From an uncultured Chloroflexota bacterium (GTDB taxonomy: Bacteria > Chloroflexota > Anaerolineae > Aggregatilineales > Phototrophicaceae): a stretch of DNA of 7,106 nt. The position numbers were made by a program, and so were the translations under genes. The DNA lies in contig CAIVEA010000851.1 in the NCBI GenBank assembly GCA_903904765.1, positions 1-7,106 on the forward strand, given 5' to 3'. The notes under the pieces are model-generated. The model ran no database searches, was not told where the DNA came from, and worked only from the letters and a program-made list of their open reading frames with translations. Below are positions 1-7,028 of this stretch, piece after piece (the stretch's first letter is position 1; each line of letters starts with the position of its first letter).

Positions 1-69
1 CGGTTGCTGAGAATCCAGCACATCCTTCTGGAAATTGCTCATGCTGACTTCAAAGGTCTTGTCGCCCAT
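1..69 (-). CDS. trxA: Thioredoxin, N-terminal fragment (gene continues off the left edge)
   Basis: Only the first 23 codons are present. They read MGDKTFEVSMSNFQKDVL followed by DSQQP, with ATG at 69-67. The pattern 'F-E-V-x-x-x-N-F-x-x-x-V-L-x-S-x-x-P' matches the first beta strand and helix of thioredoxins, just before the usual VLVDFWAxWCGPC active site, which would lie outside the window. Thioredoxins reduce protein disulfides in the cytoplasm using electrons from thioredoxin reductase. The start is supported by a purine-rich AGAGGA about 5 bases upstream on the minus strand, and a second AGGAG lies further upstream. The gene is divergent from hrcA across a 123-bp gap. The active-site motif cannot be seen, so the call rests on the N-terminus alone; another thioredoxin-fold protein is possible. 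Confidence 0.72.
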   Translation of the reverse strand, partial: MGDKTFEVSMSNFQKDVLDSQQP

Positions 70-116
70 GTGTATCCTCTGTTCTCCTGAGTGCTTTACG
101 CGCCCTGCGCCATCAT

Positions 117-144
117 GTTATCATTTGAGTGTGGCTACTGGCAA
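117..144 (-). promoter_or_regulatory. Candidate promoter for the thioredoxin gene
   Basis: On the minus strand, TTGCCA (-35, plus positions 139-144) is separated by 16 bases from GATAAC (-10, plus positions 117-122). This matches the sigma-70 consensus at 5 of 6 and 4 of 6 positions. Transcription would start near 110 and give a leader of about 40 bases. No equally good promoter facing hrcA was found in this intergenic gap, so hrcA's promoter is unassigned. Confidence 0.3.
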
Positions 145-192
145 GCAGCAGCCCTCAGAACGCAGGTTTATCGAGTGATTGTGTAACGTACT

Positions 193-1257
193 ATGGACGC
201 GGCGCATCTACCAGAACTTACCAAACGACAGGAAGAAATTCTTGGTCAGATTGTGCGTGCCTACAGCCGTGTGCCAGAGCCAGTCAGCAGTAAGCATCTG
301 GCGGACAGCCCGGAACAGGGCGTGCGTTCGGCGACAATTCGCAACGAAATGGCGGCGCTGGAGGAGATGGGGTACATCACCAAGCCGCACACCTCGGCGG
401 GGCGCATCCCTACTGAAAACGGCTATCGTTACTTCGTGCAGCATCTGGTCAACCGCAGCGATTTGAGTACCATCGAACAGAGTCGCATCTCCGAGAAGAT
501 GCAGGGGCCGCCGATGGGGACAGAACAATGGCTGCGGCAGGTGGCGGCGATGCTGGCACGCACCATGAACGCGGCGGCGCTGGTTACGCCCCCGATTGCC
601 GAAACCAGCAAGTTCAAGCACGTCGAATTGATCTCGATACAGGGGCGGCTGGTGTTGATGGTGCTGGTGCTGCAAGGCGGCGCGGTGCATCAGCAGATGC
701 TCACGCTCACCGATCCGGTGGGGCAATCGCACCTGACCGAAGTGGCGGCGCGGCTGAACGGCGTGTGCGCCAACCTGAATGCGGACGAACTGCGGCTGAA
801 AAGTGTCCAGTTCCAACTGCTAGAGCGAGAGGTGGCTGATCTGGCGGCGGAACTGATGGAATATGCGGATAGCAATCAGGCGCGGCTGATTTACCGCGAT
901 GGGCTGGGCGAGATTTTCAAGAGCTTCCAGAACAGCGAAGGGGCGCAACAAGCTGTCCGTGTGCTGGAAGAACGCGCCTTCCTGAATATGGTGCTGGGCG
1001 AAATCCTGACCCCAATCACCAATGATGTGCAGGTGTTCATCGGCGGCGAAGGACGATGGGACGAGATGAAGCATGTCAGCATGGTACTCAGCCGCTACGG
1101 GATACCGGGGCAGGCCAGCGGCGCGGTGGGCGTGCTGGGGCCGACGCATATCAACTACGGCAAGGCCATCTCCACCGTGCGTTATGTGTCGGCGCTCATG
1201 ACCGACTCGCTGGTGTCGCTGTACAGCGACACCGAGCCGGAAAAGAAAGATTTGTAG
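193..1257 (+). CDS. hrcA: Heat-inducible transcription repressor HrcA
   Basis: HrcA is a dimeric cytoplasmic repressor that binds CIRCE operators upstream of groESL/dnaK operons and is kept active by GroEL. The 354-residue product has the usual family length. Residues 8-85 form the winged-helix DNA-binding part, with the hallmark run S-A-T-I-R-N-E-M-A-x-L-E-x-x-G-Y-I and then P-H-T-S-A-G-R-I-P-T-x-x-G-Y-R-Y (46-80). The GAF-like dimerisation region follows, with the C-terminal motif GVLGPTHINYGKAISTVRYV at 313-332. The start is fixed by an in-frame TAA at 184-186, and ATG 193 is the first start after it. No clear Shine-Dalgarno precedes it; GAGTGA lies about 14 bases away, so initiation may be leaderless or weak. 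The gene stands alone here rather than with grpE-dnaK-dnaJ. It is divergent from trxA and convergent with uvrA. Its TAG stop lies inside the palindromic repeat at 1254-1330. No CIRCE copy was found in its upstream region. Confidence 0.97.
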   Translation: MDAAHLPELTKRQEEILGQIVRAYSRVPEPVSSKHLADSPEQGVRSATIRNEMAALEEMGYITKPHTSAGRIPTENGYRYFVQHLVNRSDLSTIEQSRISEKMQGPPMGTEQWLRQVAAMLARTMNAAALVTPPIAETSKFKHVELISIQGRLVLMVLVLQGGAVHQQMLTLTDPVGQSHLTEVAARLNGVCANLNADELRLKSVQFQLLEREVADLAAELMEYADSNQARLIYRDGLGEIFKSFQNSEGAQQAVRVLEERAFLNMVLGEILTPITNDVQVFIGGEGRWDEMKHVSMVLSRYGIPGQASGAVGVLGPTHINYGKAISTVRYVSALMTDSLVSLYSDTEPEKKDL

Positions 1258-1330
1258 GGACACAGCGCACGTTGTGTCCACTTGCTTTTTTACGGAAAGC
1301 AACAGGACACGATATGCGCCGTGTCCCTAC
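1254..1330. repeat. 77-bp nested palindromic element (REP/MITE-like) at the 3' end of hrcA
   Basis: Two 26-bp arms, 1254-1279 and 1305-1330, are inverted copies of each other (22 of 26 match), each beginning GTAGGGACAC when read inward from its outer end. An inner 7-bp inverted pair TTGCTTT (1282-1288) and AAAGCAA (1296-1302) shares the same centre at 1292, so the whole 77 bp can fold as one long hairpin. Each arm is also a hairpin by itself: GGACACA/TGTGTCC in the left arm and GGACACG/CGTGTCC in the right arm, each with an 8-base loop. The closing pair changes from A-T to G-C between arms, a compensatory change. The outer GTAG supplies hrcA's stop codon. It resembles dispersed intergenic palindromes of REP or MITE type; whether it recurs in the genome cannot be seen here. 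Confidence 0.75.
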
Positions 1331-1342
1331 GAAAGAACACTT

Positions 1343-1376
1343 GCCCCTCGAAACCTGCTACGAGGGGCGTTGTTTT
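1343..1376. terminator. Stem-loop terminator between convergent hrcA and uvrA, probably bidirectional
   Basis: The perfect 8-bp GC-rich stem GCCCCTCG (1343-1350) and CGAGGGGC (1361-1368) has a 10-base loop. On the plus strand it is followed by GTTGTTTT, a usable U-rich tail for hrcA transcripts. On the minus strand the tail is AAGTGTTCTTTC, less U-rich but acceptable, and the stem sits 20 bases past the uvrA stop codon. The position between convergent genes fits a shared terminator. Confidence 0.75.
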
Positions 1377-1387
1377 GCGTGTGCCGT

Positions 1388-4309
1388 TTACGAATGGACG
1401 TGATGCGGGTGCGGGGCGGGTGAGAGATACGGGCGCAGATATTCGCCCGTGTAGCTGCCCGCGATCTGCGCGACCTGTTCCGGCGTTCCGGTGGCGATGA
1501 TTTGCCCGCCTTTGTCGCCCCCTTCCGGGCCGAGGTCAATCAGCCAGTCCGACACTTTGATAATGTCCAGATTGTGCTCGATCACCAGCACCGTATTGCC
1601 GTTATCCACCAACTGCTGCAACACATGAATCAGGCGCTTCACATCATCGGCGTGCAGGCCCGTCGAAGGCTCATCGAGGATGTACAGCGTTTGCCCGGTG
1701 GCGCGTTTGGATAGTTCGCGGCTGAGCTTGATGCGCTGCGCCTCGCCGCCGCTGAGGGTGGTGGCGGGCTGCCCGATGCGAATGTAGCCGAGGCCAACCG
1801 CGTCCAGCGTTTGCAGTTTGTTGAAGATGACCGGAATGTTGGCGAAGAACTCCAGCCCTTCAGTCACGGTCATATCCAGCACTTCCGCGATGCTCTTGCC
1901 CTTGTACTTCACTTGCAGCGTTTCGCGGTTGTAGCGCGTGCCATGACAGACATCGCACATCACGTAAATATCCGGCAGGAACTGCATCTCGATCTTGAGT
2001 TGCCCCTGTCCTTCGCAGTTTTCGCAGCGCCCGCCCTTCACGTTGAAGCTGAAGCGTCCGGTGGTGTAGCCGCGAATCTTGCTCTCCTGTAGTTCCGCGA
2101 ACAGGCTGCGGATGGCATCGAACATCTTGGTATACGTGCCGGGGTTGCTGCGGGGCGTGCGCCCGATGGGACTCTGGTCAATGTTGATGATCTTGTCTAT
2201 CTGGTCAATGCCGTCAATGCCATCGTGTGCGCCGGGGCGCTCTTTGCTGCCGTTGATGACCTGCGCCAGACGGTTGTACAGGATGTCAATCATCAGCGAA
2301 CTTTTGCCGCTGCCGCTGACTCCCGTGATGCACACCAGTTTGCCCAGCGGGATTTCGGCGGAGATGTTCTTGAGGTTGTTCTCGCGTGCGCCACGCACCG
2401 TCAGGAACTTGCCGTTTCCGGGACGGCGTTCGGTTGGCACATCAATCCGCAGCCGCCCGGAGAGATAGGCTCCGGTCAAGCTTTCCTCGATCTGCATCAC
2501 TTCTTCCGGCGTGCCTTCCGCCACCACCCGCCCGCCATACTCGCCCGCGCCGGGGCCGAGGTCAATCAGCCAGTCGGCGCAGCGCATAGTTTCTTCGTCA
2601 TGCTCCACCACGAGTAGCGTATTGCCGAGGTCGCGCATCCCCATCAGGGTACGGATGAGCTTGTCGTTGTCGCGCTGGTGCAGGCCGATGGACGGCTCAT
2701 CCAGCACATACAGCACGCCCGTCAAGCGACTGCCGATCTGCGTGGCGAGGCGGATGCGCTGTGCTTCGCCGCCGCTGAGCGAACCCGCAGAGCGCGACAG
2801 GGTGAGGTAGTTCAGGCCGACATCGTTCAGGAAGCCGACCCGCGCTTCGATCTCTTTCAAAATCTGGTAGGCGATTTCCTGATCGCGGGGGGTGAGCAGG
2901 GCTTCGCGCCCGTTGCGCCCGCGCAGTGAGTCCACCCATTCGACCAGTTCGGACACGGGCAGTAAGGTCACATCGTAGATGTTCGTGTCCGCCACCGTGA
3001 CCGCCAGCGCCTCTGGACGCAGGCGCTTGCCCACGCAGGTCTGGCACGGCACTTTGGACATGAGTTGTTCCATCACTTCGCGCATCATGTCGGAGCTGGT
3101 TTCGCGGTAGCGCCGCGCAAGGTTGTTCATCACGCCTTCAAAGGCGGTGGTGTACTCGCGATAGTCGCCGCGTGCGTTGGCGTAACGGATGCGGACTTTC
3201 TGCCCGCCCGTGCCGTACAGCACCAACCGCTGATTCTCCGGCTTGAGGTGCTTCCAAGGGGTATCCATGCTGAAGCTGAAAGCGTCCGCCATGCCCTTCA
3301 TGATGCCGTAGCCCCACGAGGATTCCTCCTCGAAGTTCCAGCCGCTGGCGACCACCGCACCCTGATTCAGGCTCAAATCGGGGTTGGGGACGATCAAATC
3401 GGGGTCAAATTCCAGCTTGAAGCCTAACCCCTGACAGTCCGGGCAAGCGCCGGTGGGTGTGTTGAAACTGAAGGTGCGCGGCTCGATCTCCGGGATGCTG
3501 CCGTGACCGTTGACGCAGGCCAGCAGTTCGCTGTACAGAATGTCCTGCGGCGGAGTGGTGCTGAGGTTGTTGATGATGACCACACCTTCGCCGATTTCTA
3601 GCGCCGTTTCCACCGCTTCGGTCAGGCGGCTGATGGCGCTGCGGGCTTCGTCCGCTTCGGGGTCGGCAAAGTGGCGGATAATCAGGCGGTCAATCACGGC
3701 TTCGATGCGGTGGATGACGTAGCGATCCAGCGCAATATCTTCGCTCAGGTCTTTCACCTCGCCATCCACGCGGACGCGGGCGAAACCACCTTTGCGAATG
3801 TCCTCCAAGACCTTCTCGTGTGTGCCTTTGCGCCCTTTGATGATGGGCGCGAGGACTTGCAGGCGTGTGCCGTCGGGCAGGGTTTGCAGCGCATCCACAA
3901 TCTGTTGTGCGCTCTGTGCTTCCACTTTAGAGCCGCACACCGGACAGTGCGGGATGCCCACACGGGCATACAGCAGGCGCATGTAGTCGTAAATTTCGGT
4001 GACAGTGCCGACGGTGGAACGCGGGTTGTGGCTCACGCCCTTCTGGTCAATCGAGACTGCCGGACTCAGCCCTTCGATCTGGTCTACGTCCGGTTTTTCC
4101 ATCTGACCGAGGAACTGGCGGGCGTAGGCGCTCAGGCTTTCGACGTAGCGGCGCTGCCCTTCGGCAAAGATGGTATCGAAGGCCAGCGAGGATTTGCCCG
4201 ACCCCGAAAGGCCGGTGATGACCACCAACTTATTACGCGGAATCTCGACATCAATGTTTTTGAGATTGTGCTCGCGTGCGCCGCGAACGACGATCTTATC
4301 CTGAGTCAT
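1388..4309 (-). CDS. uvrA: Excinuclease ABC subunit A (UvrA), full-length class I
   Basis: UvrA is the dimeric damage-sensing ATPase of nucleotide excision repair. It scans DNA, recognises bulky lesions and loads UvrB. The 973 residues carry both ABC modules. The first has Walker [10 protein letters not shown] at 33-41, signature LSGGEAQ at 511-517 and Walker B VLDEPS at 535-540. The second has Walker [10 protein letters not shown] at 663-671, signature LSGGEAQ at 852-858 and Walker B ILDEPS at 877-882. Residues about 131-245 are the UvrB-binding domain. Zinc ligand pairs are C122/C125 with C422/C425, C289/C292, and C762/C765/C785/C788. The fourth pair is unusual, C265-x3-H269 rather than CxxC. 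A His-rich tail (HPHHVH) ends the protein. ATG 4309 has GAGGTGA 7 bases upstream and its own promoter. It lies 93 bp downstream of the short uvrA paralogue on the same strand, with no terminator visible between them, so read-through is possible. Confidence 0.98.
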   Translation of the reverse strand: MTQDKIVVRGAREHNLKNIDVEIPRNKLVVITGLSGSGKSSLAFDTIFAEGQRRYVESLSAYARQFLGQMEKPDVDQIEGLSPAVSIDQKGVSHNPRSTVGTVTEIYDYMRLLYARVGIPHCPVCGSKVEAQSAQQIVDALQTLPDGTRLQVLAPIIKGRKGTHEKVLEDIRKGGFARVRVDGEVKDLSEDIALDRYVIHRIEAVIDRLIIRHFADPEADEARSAISRLTEAVETALEIGEGVVIINNLSTTPPQDILYSELLACVNGHGSIPEIEPRTFSFNTPTGACPDCQGLGFKLEFDPDLIVPNPDLSLNQGAVVASGWNFEEESSWGYGIMKGMADAFSFSMDTPWKHLKPENQRLVLYGTGGQKVRIRYANARGDYREYTTAFEGVMNNLARRYRETSSDMMREVMEQLMSKVPCQTCVGKRLRPEALAVTVADTNIYDVTLLPVSELVEWVDSLRGRNGREALLTPRDQEIAYQILKEIEARVGFLNDVGLNYLTLSRSAGSLSGGEAQRIRLATQIGSRLTGVLYVLDEPSIGLHQRDNDKLIRTLMGMRDLGNTLLVVEHDEETMRCADWLIDLGPGAGEYGGRVVAEGTPEEVMQIEESLTGAYLSGRLRIDVPTERRPGNGKFLTVRGARENNLKNISAEIPLGKLVCITGVSGSGKSSLMIDILYNRLAQVINGSKERPGAHDGIDGIDQIDKIINIDQSPIGRTPRSNPGTYTKMFDAIRSLFAELQESKIRGYTTGRFSFNVKGGRCENCEGQGQLKIEMQFLPDIYVMCDVCHGTRYNRETLQVKYKGKSIAEVLDMTVTEGLEFFANIPVIFNKLQTLDAVGLGYIRIGQPATTLSGGEAQRIKLSRELSKRATGQTLYILDEPSTGLHADDVKRLIHVLQQLVDNGNTVLVIEHNLDIIKVSDWLIDLGPEGGDKGGQIIATGTPEQVAQIAGSYTGEYLRPYLSPAPHPHHVHS

Positions 4310-4316
4310 CGGAGGA

Positions 4317-4323
4317 TCACCTC
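4317..4323 (-). promoter_or_regulatory. Shine-Dalgarno of uvrA
   Basis: GAGGTGA on the minus strand lies 7 bases before ATG 4309 and is a strong ribosome-binding site. It fixes the uvrA start and is identical in the copy at 6936-6942. It can pair weakly with CCTC just before the ATG (4-bp stem). Confidence 0.85.
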
Positions 4324-4356
4324 GGTGGATCGTGTACGGATGAGCAATCGGGATTC

Positions 4357-4368
4357 GGACAAGCGTTC
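4357..4368 (-). promoter_or_regulatory. SOS-box-like sequence at the uvrA transcription start
   Basis: On the minus strand this reads GAAC-GCTT-GTCC, one mismatch from the GAAC-N4-GTTC core of Bacillus-type LexA boxes. It lies just downstream of the -10 box and so overlaps the predicted start of transcription, where a bound repressor would block initiation. The second copy (6976-6987) keeps GAAC-N4-GTCC while three of the four spacer bases differ, which suggests that the half-sites matter. LexA binding is an inference, since the LexA motif of this organism is unknown. Confidence 0.4.
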
Positions 4369-4378
4369 TATTATAGAA
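4366..4378. promoter_or_regulatory. 13-bp perfect palindrome over the uvrA -10 box (possible operator)
   Basis: TTCTAT-T-ATAGAA is a perfect 6-bp inverted repeat around one central base and contains the minus-strand -10 TATAAT. It is unchanged in the second copy (6985-6997). It may be a repressor site, or it may simply reflect the self-complementary nature of an AT-rich -10 region. Confidence 0.4.
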
Positions 4379-4398
4379 TGCCGCGAGTCAAAGTACAA
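4370..4398 (-). promoter_or_regulatory. Promoter of uvrA (sigma-70 type)
   Basis: On the minus strand, TTGTAC (-35, plus positions 4393-4398) is followed after exactly 17 bases by a perfect TATAAT (-10, plus positions 4370-4375). The expected start near 4363 gives a leader of roughly 54 bases. The same hexamers and spacing recur upstream of the paralogue at 6989-7017, which supports function. Its position gives uvrA a transcript independent of the upstream gene. Confidence 0.8.
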
Positions 4399-4402
4399 CG
4401 GT

Positions 4403-6928
4403 TCATCTGCGCGACAGCACACGCCGCAGGCTGGCTCCGGTGTACGATGCGGGGACGGCGGCGATCTGCTCCGGCGTGCCTTCGGCAAGCAGGTTGCCGC
4501 CCCCGCTGCCGCCTTCCGGCCCCAGATCAATCACCCAGTCGGCGCATTTGATGAGATCGAGGTTGTGTTCCACCACAATGACCGTATTGCCCGCCTCCAC
4601 CAGCCGCTGCAACAGCACCAGCAACCGCGCCGTATCCGCCGGATGCAGCCCTGTCGTGGGTTCGTCCAGCAGATAGAGCGTGCGACCAGCGGTGCGCCTG
4701 CCCAGTTCGCGGCTGAGTTTGACGCGCTGCGCCTCGCCGCCGCTGAGGGTGGTGGCCGGCTGACCGAGTTGCACATAGCCCAAACCCACATCCATCATGA
4801 CCTGCAAGCGCGAGACGGCGGCGGGGACATCAGCGAACAGCACCAGCGCCTCCTCAATGGTCAGGTCTAGCACCTGCGCGATGTCATGACCGCGATAGGT
4901 GACGGTCAGCGTGTCCGGCTTGAAGCGCCGCCCGCGACAGGCCGGACAGGGGACTTCGACATCCGGTAGGAAGTGCATCTGGACGGTCAACAATCCGCTG
5001 CCCTCGCAGCGTTCGCAGCGGCCACCCGGCACATTGAATGAGAAGTGCCGCGCCGTCATCTGGCGCTGCTTGGCTTCCGGCGTGGCGGCAAACGTTTCGC
5101 GGATGGCGGTGAACACGTCCGAATAGGTGGCGGCGTTGGAGCGCGGGATGCGCCCGATCTGTTCCTGATTGATGGTGATGAGCTTATCGAAATGCTGCCA
5201 GCCGTCAATCGAGTCGTGTGCGCCCGCCGCCGCGTCTGCGTGGTAGAAATGCTGGCGACCTGCTTTGTCCAGAATGTCGAATACCAGCGAGGACTTGCCC
5301 GACCCCGAAACGCCCGTGACGGCCACCAGTAGCCCCAGCGGTAGGCGGACGGTGAGGCCACGCAGGTTGTTCGCCCGTGCATTGTGAACGGTCAGCGCTC
5401 GTTCGCCGGGGGCGCGGCGCTGCTGTGGCACAGGGATGCCCATGCGCCCGCCGAGGTATGCGCCTGTGAGCGTGTCCGGCAAGGTGGCGACTCCGGCAGG
5501 TGTTCCGGTGGCGACGATTTGCCCGCCCTGTTTGCCCGCGCCGGGGCCGAAGTCCACCAAGTAGTCGGTGGCGGCGATCAGGTCGAGATCATGTTCGATG
5601 ACCAGCACCGTGTTCCCCAGATCACGCAGGCGGCGCAGGAAGCTGACCAGTTGATGCGTGTCGCGGTCATGCAGGCCGATGGTTGGTTCATCAAAGACGT
5701 ACAGCACCCCGCTCAGGCTGGAGCCGAGCAGAGAGGCCATTCGCAGCCGCCGCGCTTCACCTGTCGAGAGTGAAGTTGCGGGGCGCTCCAGCGTCAGGTA
5801 GCTCACGCCCATTTCCAGCACGCGCCGGATGCGTTCGCTCAGATCATTCAGAATCGGGCGGGCGAGGTCGCTCTCGTCGTCGTGCAGCGCGGCAGGCAGG
5901 CTATCCAGCCACGCGCTTAACTCGTTCAGCGGCAGGGCGGCGAGCGCGGTGATGGTGCTGCCCTGTACCGTCACGGCGCGGCTTTCGGGGCGCAGGCGCG
6001 TTCCGGCACAGTCCGGGCAGACCTGCGTTTCTAAAAACTCGTCCATTTTCTGGCGGTAGTCGGCATCTTCAATGTGTTCGGCATAGCGGCGCAGCAAGGT
6101 GCTGGCAATCCCCTCGAAGCGTCCGCGTGTCACGGTGGCGGGTGGTTCGGTATTCGGGAAGTGTTGGCGGAACTGCGGGCTATCCGCGCCGTAGAACAGT
6201 AAATCGTGCAAGGCGGGCGGGTACGCTTTGACGGGTTGCGCCGCGTCGAAGGGGAAGCCGTAGTGCGCCGCCGCCGCTTGCAGGATGGTGAGGTTGTGGC
6301 GCAGGTAAGGGGCGTTCCAGTCGTGAACCGCGCCATCTTGCAAGCTCAATTCGGCGTTGACGAGGCGCGATAGGTTGGCGCGGTGGACTGTCCCCAGTCC
6401 GGTGCAGGTGGGGCAAGCGCCATCGGGTTTGTTGAACGAGAAGGCTGCCATGCTGAGCGCGGGCAGTGCGGCAGCGCAGGCCGGACAGCGGACGGTTTCC
6501 GCGTCGCTGCTTTCTTCTTCTAGCGTCTCGCCTACGACTTGCAGGTTGGGCGGCACGTCCGCACCGCAGGCCGGACAGGGGCGGTGTCCCAGACGGGCGA
6601 ACAGCACGCGCAGATAGGTGTAGATTTCGGTGGATGTGCCGACGGTGGAGCGCGGGCTGTGGTTGCTCAAATGCTGGTCAATGCTGACCGAGGGCGAAAG
6701 GCCGCTGATCGAGTCGACGGGCGGCTTGGATAGGCCAAAGGTAATCATCCCCAGCGATTCCATGTACTGCCGGATGCCTTCTTTGAGCAGAATGTCGAAG
6801 CCGAGTGTGGATTTGCCCGACCCCGAAATGCCCGTGAAGGCCACCAACTGCTCTTTGGGGATGTCCAGCGAGATGTTTTTGAGGTTGTGCAGGCGGGCAT
6901 TGCGAATGACGATCTTATCCTGAGTCAT
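4403..6928 (-). CDS. Short UvrA paralogue lacking the UvrB-binding domain (UvrA2/DrrC-like class)
   Basis: This 841-residue UvrA-family ATPase has two ABC modules. The first has Walker A GISGSGKST at 33-41, a divergent signature LSTGEARR at 387-394 and Walker B VFDEPT at 411-416. The second has Walker [10 protein letters not shown] at 539-547, signature LSGGEAQ at 728-734 and Walker B LLDEPT at 753-758. All zinc pairs are intact: C118/C121 with C304/C307, C148/C151 with C172/C175, and C638/C641/C661/C664. Only 26 residues separate C121 from C148, against 139 between the matching ligands of the neighbouring UvrA, so the UvrB-binding domain is missing. Known UvrA proteins of this build include Deinococcus UvrA2 and Streptomyces DrrC, linked to tolerance of DNA-damaging drugs; the exact role here is not shown. 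ATG 6928 has GAGGTGA 7 bases upstream. Its last codon AGA and stop TGA lie in the promoter repeat of the downstream uvrA. Confidence 0.93.
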   Translation of the reverse strand: MTQDKIVIRNARLHNLKNISLDIPKEQLVAFTGISGSGKSTLGFDILLKEGIRQYMESLGMITFGLSKPPVDSISGLSPSVSIDQHLSNHSPRSTVGTSTEIYTYLRVLFARLGHRPCPACGADVPPNLQVVGETLEEESSDAETVRCPACAAALPALSMAAFSFNKPDGACPTCTGLGTVHRANLSRLVNAELSLQDGAVHDWNAPYLRHNLTILQAAAAHYGFPFDAAQPVKAYPPALHDLLFYGADSPQFRQHFPNTEPPATVTRGRFEGIASTLLRRYAEHIEDADYRQKMDEFLETQVCPDCAGTRLRPESRAVTVQGSTITALAALPLNELSAWLDSLPAALHDDESDLARPILNDLSERIRRVLEMGVSYLTLERPATSLSTGEARRLRMASLLGSSLSGVLYVFDEPTIGLHDRDTHQLVSFLRRLRDLGNTVLVIEHDLDLIAATDYLVDFGPGAGKQGGQIVATGTPAGVATLPDTLTGAYLGGRMGIPVPQQRRAPGERALTVHNARANNLRGLTVRLPLGLLVAVTGVSGSGKSSLVFDILDKAGRQHFYHADAAAGAHDSIDGWQHFDKLITINQEQIGRIPRSNAATYSDVFTAIRETFAATPEAKQRQMTARHFSFNVPGGRCERCEGSGLLTVQMHFLPDVEVPCPACRGRRFKPDTLTVTYRGHDIAQVLDLTIEEALVLFADVPAAVSRLQVMMDVGLGYVQLGQPATTLSGGEAQRVKLSRELGRRTAGRTLYLLDEPTTGLHPADTARLLVLLQRLVEAGNTVIVVEHNLDLIKCADWVIDLGPEGGSGGGNLLAEGTPEQIAAVPASYTGASLRRVLSRR

Positions 6929-6935
6929 CGGAGGA

Positions 6936-6942
6936 TCACCTC
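6936..6942 (-). promoter_or_regulatory. Shine-Dalgarno of the short uvrA paralogue
   Basis: GAGGTGA on the minus strand lies 7 bases before ATG 6928. It fixes the start and is identical to the site used by the full-length uvrA. Confidence 0.85.
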
Positions 6943-6975
6943 ACTGGATTGTATGTGGATGAGAGATCGGAATTC

Positions 6976-6987
6976 GGACAGATGTTC
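6976..6987 (-). promoter_or_regulatory. SOS-box-like sequence at the paralogue's transcription start
   Basis: On the minus strand this reads GAAC-ATCT-GTCC, one mismatch from GAAC-N4-GTTC, directly downstream of the -10 box. It keeps both half-sites of the 4357-4368 copy although the spacer differs. LexA control is inferred, not shown. Confidence 0.4.
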
Positions 6988-6997
6988 TATTATAGAA
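6985..6997. promoter_or_regulatory. 13-bp perfect palindrome over the paralogue's -10 box (possible operator)
   Basis: TTCTAT-T-ATAGAA here is identical to the palindrome at 4366-4378 and covers the -10 TATAAT on the minus strand. Shared control of both uvrA-type genes by one regulator would follow if it is an operator. Confidence 0.4.
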
Positions 6998-7017
6998 TGC
7001 TGCGAGTCAAAGTACAA
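6989..7017 (-). promoter_or_regulatory. Promoter of the short uvrA paralogue (sigma-70 type)
   Basis: On the minus strand, TTGTAC (-35, plus positions 7012-7017) is followed after 17 bases by TATAAT (-10, plus positions 6989-6994). It is identical in hexamers and spacing to the uvrA promoter. The predicted leader is about 54 bases. Confidence 0.8.
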
Positions 7018-7028
7018 CGATTGATCTG

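Larger units (their letters stand above)
4289..4410 (-). repeat. Direct repeat copy 1: uvrA promoter, leader and first codons
   Basis: This 122-bp segment matches 6908-7029 without gaps, with 15 mismatches (about 88% identity by hand count). Two blocks are almost untouched: 4289-4323, covering the first seven codons, start codon and Shine-Dalgarno (35 of 35), and 4365-4400, covering the -10 palindrome to the -35 box (35 of 36). Differences gather in the untranslated leader. The left part encodes the start of uvrA. The right end, 4403-4410, encodes the last codon and stop of the upstream paralogue. Homology stops abruptly at 4410. Confidence 0.95.

Noticed and set aside
71..97. Possible CIRCE operator in the thioredoxin leader (GAGTGCTTT with a 9-base spacer)
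   Set aside because: One half matches TTAGCACTC/GAGTGCTAA at 7 of 9 positions but the other at only 4 of 9. CIRCE is normally very well conserved, so this is probably chance.
208..816. 202-codon minus-strand open frame inside hrcA
   Set aside because: It is fully antisense to a well-supported HrcA, and its composition (rich in R, H, Q, L) is typical of shadow frames.
1245..1336. GAAAGA on both sides of the 77-bp palindrome (1245-1250 and 1331-1336) as a target-site duplication
   Set aside because: The left copy is separated from the element by TTT while the right copy abuts it, and the left flank is A-rich low-complexity coding sequence, so chance is likely.
4310..4324. Riboswitch or attenuator in the uvrA leader
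   Set aside because: Only short stems (4 bp, or 7 bp with a bulge) can form around the Shine-Dalgarno. The longer one is not kept in the second copy, and no terminator follows.
4370..4391. TTGACT on the minus strand (4386-4391) as the -35 box of uvrA
   Set aside because: It is a better hexamer than TTGTAC but only 10 bases from the -10 box. TTGTAC gives the standard 17-base spacing.
3671..4870. 399-codon open frame on the + strand spanning parts of both uvrA-type genes
   Set aside because: It lies antisense to two genes with clear motifs. Long opposite-strand frames are common in GC-rich coding DNA, and its translation shows no recognisable domain.
1388..6928. The two uvrA genes as one frameshifted or split gene
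   Set aside because: Each has two complete ABC modules, its own promoter, Shine-Dalgarno, start and stop.
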